A DNA stretch of 64,000 bases from Hydractinia symbiolongicarpus (lineage: Eukaryota; Cnidaria; Hydrozoa; Anthoathecata; Hydractiniidae): contig NC_079879.1 in the NCBI RefSeq assembly GCF_029227915.1, positions 26,230,501 to 26,294,500 on the forward strand. Direction: 5' to 3'. The notes under the pieces are model-generated. The model saw only the letters and a program-made list of their open reading frames with translations, was not told the DNA's origin and did not search any database. Both the position numbers and the translations under genes were made by a program. Position 1 is the stretch's first letter. Each line of letters begins with the position of its first letter. Positions 12,963-24,199 of this stretch are shown here, in pieces.

Positions 12963-13889
12963 ATGGCGGTCAACCTAACAACAACAGCAACTGCAAATAC
13001 ACCAACACAAACAACAACAGCAAATAACATAGCAACTAGAAGAGTTCTTCTTTCTTCTTGGTTTCCACTTACGTTCTTTGGTTTATTTATTACTGTATGG
13101 AATGGACTTCTCATAATTGCGTTCATTATCAACAAAAAAATCCGCGGAAAGTCATCGAACATTTTAATATTCAATTTCGCACTGACTGATTTTTTTGTCG
13201 GAGTTATTTACATCCCTATTCTTTGCGTATCCAAATATAACGCCGATGAAGAAATGACTGTGTTTTTATTCATCTTTGCTTTGTACGTGACAGAATTTTG
13301 TTTGGTTTTAACGGCAGCCGAAAGGTATTTTTCTTTGAATTATATTCTTCAAGATCATCATTTGAGTGCGAACCGTTTGTATCGTTTTATTTTCGCCTCA
13401 TGGATTGCAGGATTTATTCTTACCATGATACCTGCTGCATCATATTACTCAGAAGATGTGGAAAAACGGAAAACCATATTAGAAAATCATGGTATCTTTC
13501 TCTTCTTGGTATTCATCATTCTTGTACCCGTAATATTTGTCCTCCATGCTATCACCATAGTAAAAGCGAAGAAATTATTCACCGCGAAACGTTCATCATT
13601 AAAAAACGTTGCAGATGCAAAAGTAGCTATTCAAACACAGACTGAATTGAACACCATCAAAGAAGAAAATAAAATCATTTTAATTTTTCAAACCTACACA
13701 CTTCTCTTCTTTTTGTGTTTCTTACTTCAAATGGTGGTGTACTTATCTGATTTCATCGGTGACGTAAGTTCGATGGTAACCGAAACGGCGATGTATTGGT
13801 ACCTATCAAAGAGTATAATTTTCCCGGTTGTCGCACTGTGGGAGAAAGAATACCGGCAGACGGTTTACACGTTTTTAGGAGGTCGATAA
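12963..13889 (+). CDS. Rhodopsin-family (class A) G-protein-coupled receptor, intronless
   Basis: A single-exon protein of 308 aa starts at an ATG in good context (AAAATGG). The N-terminus is short, extracellular and Thr/Asn-rich with an NLT glycosylation site at residue 4. Seven hydrophobic segments follow at about residues 32-55, 68-92, 100-122, 140-162, 178-202, 238-262 and 273-292. TM1 has the conserved Asn (TVWNGLLI), TM2 has LTD, and the end of TM3 reads AERYF in place of DRY. The Cys pair that normally joins TM3 to the second extracellular loop is absent. TM6 lacks CWxP, and TM7 has IIFPVVALW where NPxxY is expected. The C-tail is very short. These deviations suit a lineage-specific orphan receptor. 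The ligand cannot be inferred. Confidence 0.85.
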   Translation: MAVNLTTTATANTPTQTTTANNIATRRVLLSSWFPLTFFGLFITVWNGLLIIAFIINKKIRGKSSNILIFNFALTDFFVGVIYIPILCVSKYNADEEMTVFLFIFALYVTEFCLVLTAAERYFSLNYILQDHHLSANRLYRFIFASWIAGFILTMIPAASYYSEDVEKRKTILENHGIFLFLVFIILVPVIFVLHAITIVKAKKLFTAKRSSLKNVADAKVAIQTQTELNTIKEENKIILIFQTYTLLFFLCFLLQMVVYLSDFIGDVSSMVTETAMYWYLSKSIIFPVVALWEKEYRQTVYTFLGGR

Positions 13890-15429
13890 ACTGAATACGC
13901 TAAAATTACTTTCAAAACCTCGTTCCCAGGACCTTTTTATCTTGGTTGATTTTGCAAAAGGGCATCGTCTTAGATATCAAAAAGGGGAAAAATACTCTAG
14001 GGACTATACTGCAGTTTACTGGGATAACTTTTTATCAACCAACACCGAACTTAAAGACTTACAGAAAAAAGCCAATATTTAAAACAAGACTCTGGTAAAC
14101 GACTATTCAATCCAGCTTGTTTTCGTTTTTTGTTTCTAAAAAATAATTTGTAGACTGGTATATAATTTGTTATGAAGTTTTTTTAACTTGTAAGATTTTT
14201 AACGTGTATATACAGTTTGTAGAATGTTATCTTTACGCAAAAAGAAAATTCAGTTTTGAATATTGCTAATATTTAGAGTGATGACTCATGTCCTTTTGCT
14301 AATAATCTCAAATGACATGGTATCGTCATCATCCTCCCCCTCCCCTCCTTATCATTATCATCATCATCATCATCCACCCTTGTCCCCAGGGTTTTTTTGA
14401 CTTCTTGATGTGAAAGAAGACGTCGAAAAATACCCTGGTATCGTTGACCAGATATTGAAATATTATTGGCTTTTACATTTTGACATAGTTATTACGACTT
14501 TTTTCCTTTGTCAGCACTTTTCATGTCAAGTTTTTGAGCCGTGGTCCATTATATTTGTAAACACTTTGTTATGAAGCTAGTGAAATTTATAAAAAACATT
14601 TGGCTTTACTTTGTTAGATTTATTAAATTATAACTGACTAGTTCATGGAGTCGCGTTGTACATTAAGAAAGAGTATAGACTGCTGAAATAATAAAAACAG
14701 CCCTGTCTTTTATCAAGTGTTTGTAGCTAGTAGAGATAGCTAAAACAAGATTGTTAATATGTTTAGCACGTAGTAGGTGATGGAAAATGTACTGCAGACG
14801 TGCTGATAACATCTCTCTTTGTGCATTTTAGCTTGGTAATTTGTTTACATTTACAGCTCTTTGCTAACTCAAATTTTTACGATTGGATTATTTATTTATT
14901 TATTCCTCGTGAAAAGTAATAACAAAATAATTTTTTGAAATCAGATGCACAAGAATAAATCCTACGAATATCTATATTTCTGGGGACCTTATTTGCAAAA
15001 ATTTATCAAATATTTAATAAAATTAATGAATTTATTCAAGACAAAAAATGCAATAAAATTCTTTAAATTTCAATAATACCTTAACCGTGTTTCTGCAGAG
15101 CCAGGTAAAATCAACCCGCTCCACCCACAATCTCAAAAAATGGCAAACATTTTTTGTTTAGACTCTATCAGGCAATTGCAATCATAAGAATTGCTCATAA
15201 GGTTTTTTGTATATGTATCTTTGCCCAAATTGATATACTGTGCAGTATTTTTTATAACCCACTTTACTTAACAGATGTTTTCCTCTTTAGGAAAATTTTC
15301 CATAAAACGAAAAGAACAAAACAGAAAATTTTCTACTTATAATTTCCATTTCATAATATAGTACATTTTTATACAGAAAGTAAACACACTTTACGCAATT
15401 TTTTTCACAAAACAAAATGCTAAAGGCTG
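13890..15429. other. Intergenic, with short repeat debris
   Basis: Downstream of the GPCR, 13917-14010 holds CTCGTTCCCAGGAC and GATATCAAAAAGG-type motifs related to the element at 15430-15577. A third fragment (TTGTCCCCAGGG) lies near 14386 beside a (TCA)n run at 14350-14374. An AATAAA near 14689 could end the receptor transcript. No gene was recognised. Confidence 0.5.
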
Positions 15430-15577
15430 AAATTCACGATCCGTTTAAACGGAAGGTCAAGCATCCTCCTCCCAAGCCGCTAGCGCTTACTTGACGACTA
15501 AACTAATTAATTAATTGCGCCGCCCGCCTTGATATCAAAAAGGCAAGAAACCCTGGGGACGAGGTTGAAGGTCAAAG
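15430..15577. repeat. GC-rich interspersed repeat fragment
   Basis: This stands out from its surroundings by GC content. It contains AAGCATCCTCCTCCCAAGCC, GCTAGCGCTTACTTGACG, ATTGCGCCGCCCGCCTTGAT, ATCAAAAAGG and CCCTGGGGACGAGG. Parts recur near 13917-14010 and the CCCCAGG end recurs near 14388 and 39019. It is probably one end of a dispersed element whose other end is not visible here. Confidence 0.5.
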
Positions 15578-16344
15578 CCTGACATGTGACCTGTGGGGGG
15601 AAACTTTGTGAAAGGTTTCTAGACTACACGTAATCCGTTCAAAGTGCAACATGATTCAATTTTGAATCGTGGCAAGCAAAATAAAAAGACATGTCGCTAC
15701 GGTTGGTGCATTTTTTTAGTTACTCAGGTAGTTTTTCTTGCATTTCGTCTCAAAGCTTTGTCCTACCCCAGGGTCTCGTGCGTTCTCAGGGCTCCTATAC
15801 TGTTTTTGATACTCTGGCCCAACAAGTGTAATAAAGACGAGTAGTGTGGTGGACGGTCTCATCCAATGAGTCGTCTATAACAAATTTTTGCGTAGTTGGT
15901 GATTGACAAATCACAGGTAAGGGCAATAGCCAAAATACATAAAATTCTTACAGTCGACGAGATCTGTGTGTGAGTTCTTACAATTTTTGAAAATTCCAGC
16001 ATACTTAAAAATCAAGAAATTAAAGCAATATGATTCAACTAACGCAATAAACAGATCAACACTCGATGTTATACAAATAATTGGTGTTAGTTTCCAAGCT
16101 CCTATTTCTAATATTCCATTTTCCAAAGTGACACACGACACGTGTATGTTTTATTGACGTCTATACAATGACATGATTATGAACTCACTTTTTAAAAGCC
16201 TTAGAACTAGAAAAAAGAGACTGAGAGTGTAAAACTAATTTTGTTTTTGTTTGCAGAGTTAAACGAAAGTGTGTTAATTAAATGTGCAGTCTTTGCAACT
16301 CTTGCGATTACATCCGCCCCTCATAAACTGTCACACCTATGGGG

Positions 16345-19300
16345 TACTGTTGTAATAACTAGTACTGGTAAAATAACTGGTACTGGTGTAATAACTAGTA
16401 CTGTTGTAATAACTAGTACTGGTGTAATAACTAGTACTGTTGTAATAACTAGTACTGGTGTAATAACTAGTACTGGTGTAATAACTAGTACTGGTGTAAT
16501 AACTGGTACTGGTGTAATAACTAGTACTGGTGTAATAACTAGTACTGGTGTAATAACTAGTACTGGTGTAATAACTAGTACTGGTGTAATAACTAGTACT
16601 GGTGTAATAACTAGTACTGGTGTAATAACTAGTACTGGTGTAATAACTAGTACTGGTGTAATAACTAGTACTGGTGTAATAACTGGTAGTGGTGAAATAA
16701 TTAGAACTGGTATAATAACTAGTACTGGTGTAATAACTGGTAGTGGTGAAATAATTAGAACTGGTATAATAACTAGTACTGGTGTAATAACTGGTAGTGG
16801 TGAAATAATTAGAACTGGTATAATAACTAGTACTGGTGTAATAACTGGTAGTGGTGAAATAATTAGAACTGGTATAATAACTAGTACTGGTGTAATAACT
16901 GGTAGTGGTGAAATAATTAGAACTGGTATAATAACTAGTACTGGTGTAATAACTGGTAGTGGTGAAATAATTAGAACTGGTATAATAACTAGTACTGGTG
17001 TAATAACTGGTAGTGGTGAAATAATTAGAACTGGTATAATAACTAGTACTGGTGTAATAACTGGTAGTGGTGAAATAATTAGAACTGGTATAATAACTAG
17101 TACTGGTGTAATAACTAGTACTGGTGTAATAACTAGTACTGGTGTAATAACTAGTACTGGTGTAATAACTAGTACTGGTGTAATAACTGGTAGTGGTGAA
17201 ATAATTAGAACTGGTATAATAACTAGTACTGGTGTAATAACTGGTAGTGGTGAAATAATTAGAACTGGTATAATAACTAGTACTGGTGTAATAACTGGTA
17301 GTGGTGAAATAATTAGAACTGGTATAATAACTAGTACTGGTGTAATAACTGGTAGTGGTGAAATAATTAGAACTGGTATAATAACTAGTACTGGTGTAAT
17401 AACTGGTAGTGGTGAAATAATTAGAACTGGTATAATAACTAGTACTGGTGTAATAACTGGTAGTGGTGAAATAATTAGAACTGGTATAATAACTAGTACT
17501 GGTGTAATAACTGGTAGTGGTGAAATAATTAGAACTGGTATAATAACTAGTACTGGTGTAATAACTAGTACTGGTGTAATAACTAGTACTGGTGTAATAA
17601 CTAGTACTGGTGTAATAACTAGTACTGGTGTAATAACTAGTACTGGTATAATAACTAGTACTGGTGTAATAACTGGTAGTGGTGAAATAATTAGAACTGG
17701 TATAATAACTAGTACTGGTGTAATAATTAGAACTGGTATAATAACTAGTACTGGTGTAATAACTGGTAGTGGTGAAATAATTAGAACTGGTATAATAACT
17801 AGTACTGGTGTAATAACTGGTAGTGGTGAAATAATTAGAACTGGTATAATAACTAGTACTGGTGTAATAACTGGTAGTGGTGAAATAATTAGAACTGGTA
17901 TAGTAACTAGTACTGGTGTAATAACTAGTACTGGTATAATAACTAGTACTGGTGTAATAACTAGTACTGGTGTAATAACTAGTACTGGTATAATAACTAG
18001 TACTGGTATAATAACTAGTACTGGTGTAATAACTAGCACTGTTGTAATAACTAGTACTGGTGTAATAACTAGTACTGGTGTAATAACTAGTACTGGTGTA
18101 ATAACTAGTACTGGTGTAATAACTAGTATTGGTGTAATAACTAGTACTGGTGTAATAACTGGTAGTGGTGAAATAATTAGAACTGGTATAATAACTAGTA
18201 CTGGTGTAATAACTGGTAGTGGTGAAATAATTAGAACTGGTATAATAACTAGTACTGGTGTAATAACTGGTAGTGGTGAAATAATTAGAACTGGTATAAT
18301 AACTAGTACTGGTGTAATAATTAGTACTGGTGTAATAACTAGTACTGGTGTAATAACTAGTACTGGTGTAATAACTAGTACTGGTATAATAACTAGTACT
18401 GGTATAATAACTAGTACTGGTGTAATAACTGGTAGTGGTGTAATAACTAGCACTGTTGTAATAACTAGTACTGGTGTAATAACTAGTACTGGTGTAATAA
18501 CTAGCACTGTTGTAATAACTAGTACTGGTATAATAACTAGTACTGGTGTAATAACTAGCACTGTTGTAATAACTAGTACTGGTGTAATAACTAGTACTGG
18601 TGTAATAACTAGTACTGGTGTAATAACTAGTACTGGTGTAATAACTAGTATTGGTGTAATAACTAGTACTGGTGTAATAACTGGTAGTGGTGAAATAATT
18701 AGAACTGGTATAATAACTAGTACTGGTGTAATAACTGGTAGTAGTGAAATAATTAGAACTGGTATAATAACTAGTACTGGTGTAATAACTGGTAGTGGTG
18801 AAATAATTAGAACTGGTATAATAACTAGTACTGGTGTAATAACTGGTAGTGGTGAAATAATTAGAACTGGTATAATAACTAGTACTGGTGTAATAATTAG
18901 TACTGGTGTAATAACTAGTACTGGTGTAATAACTAGTACTGGTGTAATAACTAGTACTGGTATAATAACTAGTACTGGTATAATAACTAGTACTGGTGTA
19001 ATAATTAGTACTGGTGTAATAACTAGTACTGGTGTAATAACTAGTACTGGTGTAATAACTAGTACTGGTGTAATAACTAGTACTGGTATAATAACTAGTA
19101 CTGGTGTAATAACTACTACTAGTATAATAACTAGTACTGTTGTAATAACTAGTACTGGTGAAATAACTAGTACTGGTGTAATAACTACTACTGGTATAAT
19201 AACTAGTACTGTTGTAATAACTAGTACTGGTGTAATAACTAGTACTGGTATAATAACTAGTACTGGTGTAATAACTAGTACTGGTGTAATAATTAGTACT

Positions 19301-19914
19301 GGTGTAATAACTAGTACTGGTGTAATAACTAGTACTGGTGTAATAACTAGTACTGGTGTAATAACTAGTACTGGTGTAATAACTGGTACTGGTGTAATAA
19401 CTAGTACTGGTGTAATAACTAGTACTGGTGTAATAACTAGTACTGGTATAATAACTGGTACTGGTATAATAACTAGTACTGTTGTAATAACTAGTACCGG
19501 TGTAATAACTAGTACTGGTGTAATAACTAGTACTGGTATAATAACTAGTACTGTTGTAATAACTAGTACTGGTGTAATAACTAGTACTGGTGTAATAACT
19601 AGTACTGGTGTAATAACTAGTACTGGTGTAATAACTAGTATTGGTGTAATAACTAGTACTGGTGTAATAACTAGTACTGGTGTAATAACTAGTACTGGTG
19701 TAATAACTGGTAGTGGTGAAATAATTAGAACTGGTATAATAACTAGTACTGGTGTAATAACTGGTAGTGGTGAAATAATTAGAACTGGTATAATAACTAG
19801 TACTGGTGTAATAACTGGTAGTGGTGAAATAATTAGAACTGGTATAATAACTAGCACTGTTGTAATAACTAGTACTGGTGTAATAACTAGTACTGGTATA
19901 ATAACTAATGCTAA
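16345..19914. repeat. 3.6-kb minisatellite, 18-bp unit with 54-bp higher-order form
   Basis: About 198 units close to ACTAGTACTGGTGTAATA. A 54-bp higher-order repeat, in which one unit is GGTAGTGGTGAAATAATT and the next AGAACTGGTATAATAACT, runs in blocks: eight copies from about 16685 to 17100, seven from about 17187, and shorter blocks at 18160-18300, 18675-18890 and 19707-19850. Because 18 is a multiple of 3, the array is open in one forward frame (TSTGVI) and in at least one reverse frame (ITPVLV) throughout. The forward ORF has no ATG upstream of the array; it would need the alternative codon TTG at 16241 or an acceptor at about 16255. I treat it as non-coding DNA. Confidence 0.97.
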
Positions 19915-20054
19915 TATAATATCAAACCAAAATATTGGATTACTAACAAAAGATAATTTAAAAAAAAATCTGACTTAAATTTGATATGCCTAAGAAATTT
20001 TACGAGATAACCATTGGCCTTTAATTTGGGAAAGTTTTGGCGAATTTAAAAGAA

Positions 20055-20204
20055 ACTAGTCGCTAGTTAGCCCGTGGAAAATCCACGGGTTCGCCCGTCC
20101 TTTTTATACCACATTGCGTGCTTTTCGCTATTGCGCAGCTAAGCTGCCATTTTGCGTGACAGACAGACAGACAGACAGACGTATACAGGTATTATAATAT
20201 AGAT
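20055..20204. repeat. Dispersed repeat copy 2 (about 150 bp)
   Basis: Second copy of the element at 5540-5683, beginning ACTAGTCG and ending TTATAATATAGAT, with a longer (GACA)n run in the middle. Its centre has GCCCGTGGAAAATCCACGGG, a hairpin-capable stretch. It lies about 140 bp after the end of the 18-bp minisatellite. Confidence 0.75.
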
Positions 20205-22897
20205 TTCAGCAAGCAAAGTTGTCGCCTTTTAAATAAAATTTTGAATTAAATATTTTATGGGGAAACAAGCTTTGGCCAATGCTGTCCAAAATTAGTTAAT
20301 TTGAAAAAAATTTCTTCCGCTACTGTTTTTCTAAGCGCAACAAAAGAGGTAATTTAATATCATAAAATGGAATTAGTCATTTTGATTCAGTAAACGTTCA
20401 AATTACAAAGAAAAAAAAAACCCTGGAAAAAATGTCTTGTTTTTAGGAAGGACCGTATAGCTTTAAATAAATAAAAATAATTTTTATTTGGCTGATGCTG
20501 CACTACCAAAAATGACCATACTGTTATTAATTTAGATATTATATGAAAAAATTCGTATTTCATTAACAAGAAAAAAAGTTTTAAAAATGTAATAGACGGT
20601 AGTTTAATTTTCCAATTGTAGCAACCTTGATATTATCTTTCCAAAAAATACAATTAATATTTCAATCAATAAAATAAAGTTTCTTCTAAATATATAACGA
20701 TATATAATTAACCCTATTGTGAAATATTTACTAAGTGTAATATAGCAAAAAATGTTTTACCGTCAATGTCAAAACGCAAATATAAAATCAGTTGAAGTAT
20801 TTTCTCCAATCGCATATTTAACGTTTATTATAAGAACTTATTTATCTTTTCAGCAAAAATTCTCATCACACGATGATACAGATAGCATATTTTGTGAGTG
20901 TGTTTATACCAGCGAGAAGACCTGTGTGTATAACTGACTGTTATCATGAGAGCTACCCAAAAGTAAAAACCGTTTTGTAAATCTTACAAGATGGATTGTT
21001 TGAAAGATTGAATAAAAATTTCATAATCGATCTATGAATAAATTTAACATAGGACGCTAAACATGCATATGCAGTCAGCTCGTCTTCAATAAATACTAAA
21101 TATCCAATACGAAAAAGTAAATCTTTTTTATGGCACTAGGGTAAAAACGAAGTGTTTTTTCCAGAAAATACCACTGTTTGAAAGGTTCCTTTGAAATCTA
21201 CCTACACCTGCAGTTCTAAATAAAATGAAGACCGCCTGTAAAGTTAAACCAGTTTCAAAATAATTCAATTTTTCAAGTCGGTAAGACGAAGAATAAATCG
21301 TTTTTTTAAGTCGTCGAATCAGTTAATCAATTAAAGGGCGAATTTATCAAGTGAAGGGGCGAATTAATCAAAGGAAAATTTCAAGTTATCGATTGAGTTA
21401 ACGGAATGATTGAATAATGAATCAACAAATAAAAATAACATTTCATCGAATAAGTTTAGTCAGTCAACAAAAACTTTGAAGATCGAATTCATCATTTACA
21501 AATGTTAAACAAAATACTGGACCCGTTCTCGTCAACTGAAAACTTACAAAAAAACGACAAAAATTTTGCTGAAAGTCCACATTGATTACAACAAGGGTTG
21601 GATTCGCTTGTGTGTTTTCACTCTACATTTAGATGGGTGGGGTTATATGACACGTCTAATTACGGCATAGTGTGGTGTCCCTACAATTTTTGTCGACTCA
21701 ACAGTTATTTTTGTTATTATTTTGTTTTCATAACGATGTTACTGACAATTCAGTTACAAATATCAGTAGTGGAAGGTTGTCTGAAGTATTGGAGGGGGAT
21801 AAACTTGTTTATTATTATGGATGAAACTTTACAATTTTCCTAAGTTAACAGTTATAACATCTCAATGGCTTTGTGCCTGGTATCTTACGTCCTTCATATA
21901 AAAATGAAAAATGAGTATACTACGTCATTGTATGGGCCACCAAACCAGCAGTTTTTAAGGTTATTTTGAGGGTTATTCTAAAGCCTAGCCATTCTCTTGT
22001 ATTTAATAATCCCCAGACGAGGTCTGAAGTTTAAGATTTAATACTGATAGACAAAAAGAAAGATGTGCTATGATGTGCTAAAATTTTAAATCTAAAAAAA
22101 TAAGACTTATAAAAACACTCATGTGATTACGCTAAAGGCTTTTTTGGAAGAGATAGAGCGCAAGAAACAGGGACGGAAGGAAAATGAACACAAACCGAAG
22201 GGAAGAAGAGGAGAGAAAGAAAGAGGAACAGATTATTGTGGGTCAAAAGAATTGCAGGAAAAGGAAAAAGAAGAAGAAGGTATCATAAATAGTTATATAG
22301 GGAGGGATTGAGATGCCACAGAGATGTTAAAATTTTACTCTACTTGCTTTGCTTTAGACGACGAAGAAAGTAAGAAGTGTCAAAAGAATTAAAGTCTGTC
22401 TTCTATGAAAGCGTGTTAGAAGAGACTCACTAAGAAGGAGGAAATTGTTGGGAAGTGGTTTGGTTGATATTATACTTACAGAAATTTGACGTTACGGATT
22501 GTATCTTTCGCGAGTCAAAGAACGCGGACATTGATGTGTTTCCGGCAAAGAACCTAATTTGTGGTCCTCTCGACATTTTTATCACACGGACGTTGAGAGG
22601 TACCTCAATATTTAGACGTGCAGAAAACCTTTGAATTGGCGAAGAAAATTGACGATCAGAAAGTTTACGATGTTTTTATCCTGCTTTTACAACTTTTAGG
22701 ATCACATCACATTTAAAGTTTCGTGGAAAGGAGCAAGAGTAGGTATGACCTTCAGACAGATTTTATAAGAAAGAACCTGAAGGTATAGTTAACACAACTC
22801 ATAATGGTAATATAATATGAAAAAAAAAATGGTAATATATTATGAAAATAAAAACCTTCGTGTTGTTATAAGGAAACGAGGAATTCGTTCAAACACC
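20205..22897. other. Intergenic, AT-rich, with possible decayed coding sequence at its end
   Basis: Nothing recognisable at 20205-22100. From 22123 to 22311 a Lys/Glu-rich ORF without a recognised family, followed by several frame-broken short ORFs to about 22760, may be a decayed 5' part of the YqaJ-type element that follows. It is too degraded to name. Confidence 0.4.
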
Positions 22898-23730
22898 TTA
22901 AAGGTGTTTAACCCTGTCTGTCATAGCTGAAGCTCTTAGAAAGATAGAACCAGAGAATATTATCCAAACAGCAGTTCCAATGCCAAAAGTCGACTTTATA
23001 AAAGAGGTGATTACAGCAAATATTTCCAAATCACATGACCAAATGAGTATTAATGATATCATATTAATGTCAGGTAGTATTGCAGAATTCAGCAAAAACC
23101 TCTCCCACATGACACCAGATAATATAAAGAAAATTGAATCTTTAATCATTGACAAAGTTCATAAAGCTTGATTTGACTTTTGAAAAGGCGTTGTAACTGT
23201 TTAAACTGTCACGATGTACATACAAAAATGTTTAAATCTGAAAAAGGCAATAATGTTGATATGTGGCAGTTACATCAAATATCTATCTGGTATGTTATTT
23301 GTAAACATTGAAAAATTGAAATATGGACGAGTTATGGAGGAGAATAGTGCACATAGTTTTTTTGAAACAACGAAAAAAAACATATAAATTTACAAATGCA
23401 TGAATGTGGGTTATATTTGGATGAAGGTGTTCCTTACCTTGGTAGTAGTCCTGATCGAATTGTAAACTGTTCCTGTTGTAAACCTGCCTGCTTGGAAATT
23501 AAATGCCCATATTCCATCAATCATTTATTTCTTAATGATATCAATGCCAAATTAGGTTTCTTCAAAAGAATAACGACTCATTAATGTTGAACAGATAGCT
23601 GCAGATCATTGTTATTTTATGGACCCATGGCCATATTATATAAATTTTGAGAGTCAAAAGTGGTTTTTTACCAAACTTGATTTGTGTGAATACTACCAGG
23701 AGCATTACTTGAGGACAATTTATAACAATT
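22898..23730 (+). pseudogene. YqaJ-type exonuclease remnant of a transposon-like gene
   Basis: Frame-broken coding sequence. 22920-23171 encodes an uninterrupted segment (ALRKIEPENIIQTAVPMP and onward) of unknown family. 23390-23584 encodes the core of a YqaJ/lambda-exonuclease-like nuclease: HECGLYLDEGVPYLGSSPDR, then CLEIKCPYS. In this family the Asp of the SPDR segment and the Glu-x-Lys of LEIKCPYS are catalytic, and both are kept. After a stop and frameshift, ADHCYFMDPWPYY and LCEYYQEHYL continue the domain to about 23725. Multi-domain proteins with YqaJ are common in invertebrate genomes and are usually repeat-borne. The stops show that this copy is dead. Confidence 0.7.
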
Positions 23731-23928
23731 GAAAAGGGTATTAATGATAAAGATGTTGAAAAAGAAGGTGATATGTTTATGGAAAAGGAGAGTTTTAGAC
23801 TATTCCAGTACCTCTCAATACGCTATCTGGTATAATATTTTTTAACAACGGTCATAACTTTGATCTCTTTGGAAGGATTGTAACCTCTGTACTTTACTGA
23901 TTGTCATTTTCAAAAGGAAAATCGTAGG

Positions 23929-23990
23929 CTGAATATTATGGATTGTAGAGGTCAAAGTGATGATGGTGCAGGTTCAGTGGCAGGTTTTTT
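23929..23990 (+). pseudogene. hAT/DUF4371 transposase fragment 1
   Basis: Encodes LNIMDCRGQSDDGAGSVAG, the motif that in hAT-derived ZMYM1-like/DUF4371 transposases reads CRGQxYDGAxxxSG. Upstream and downstream frames are broken. The same motif appears again at 27196 and 27889, so this is one of three fragments of one family. Confidence 0.6.
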
Positions 23991-24199
23991 TTATGATTAC
24001 CAGAAATATTTTATGGTGACTTTGACGTAACTGAGCTTTTAAAAAACAGAGCAAATGATATGATAAATGGTATGCGCAGGATAAATTCTCTAAGTCTCGG
24101 ACTACCATGATTAAAAACAACAACTACTATAAAAAGTGGTACAAAGAAGACTCTGAAAAATTCCAATTATAAAATATTAATGTAGATCATAAGAAAAAT

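Noticed and set aside
16241-19978. 1245-codon ORF (and 1178-codon reverse ORF) as real proteins
   Set aside because: They follow from a stop-free 18-bp repeat. The forward start is TTG rather than ATG, and the peptide is pure repeat.
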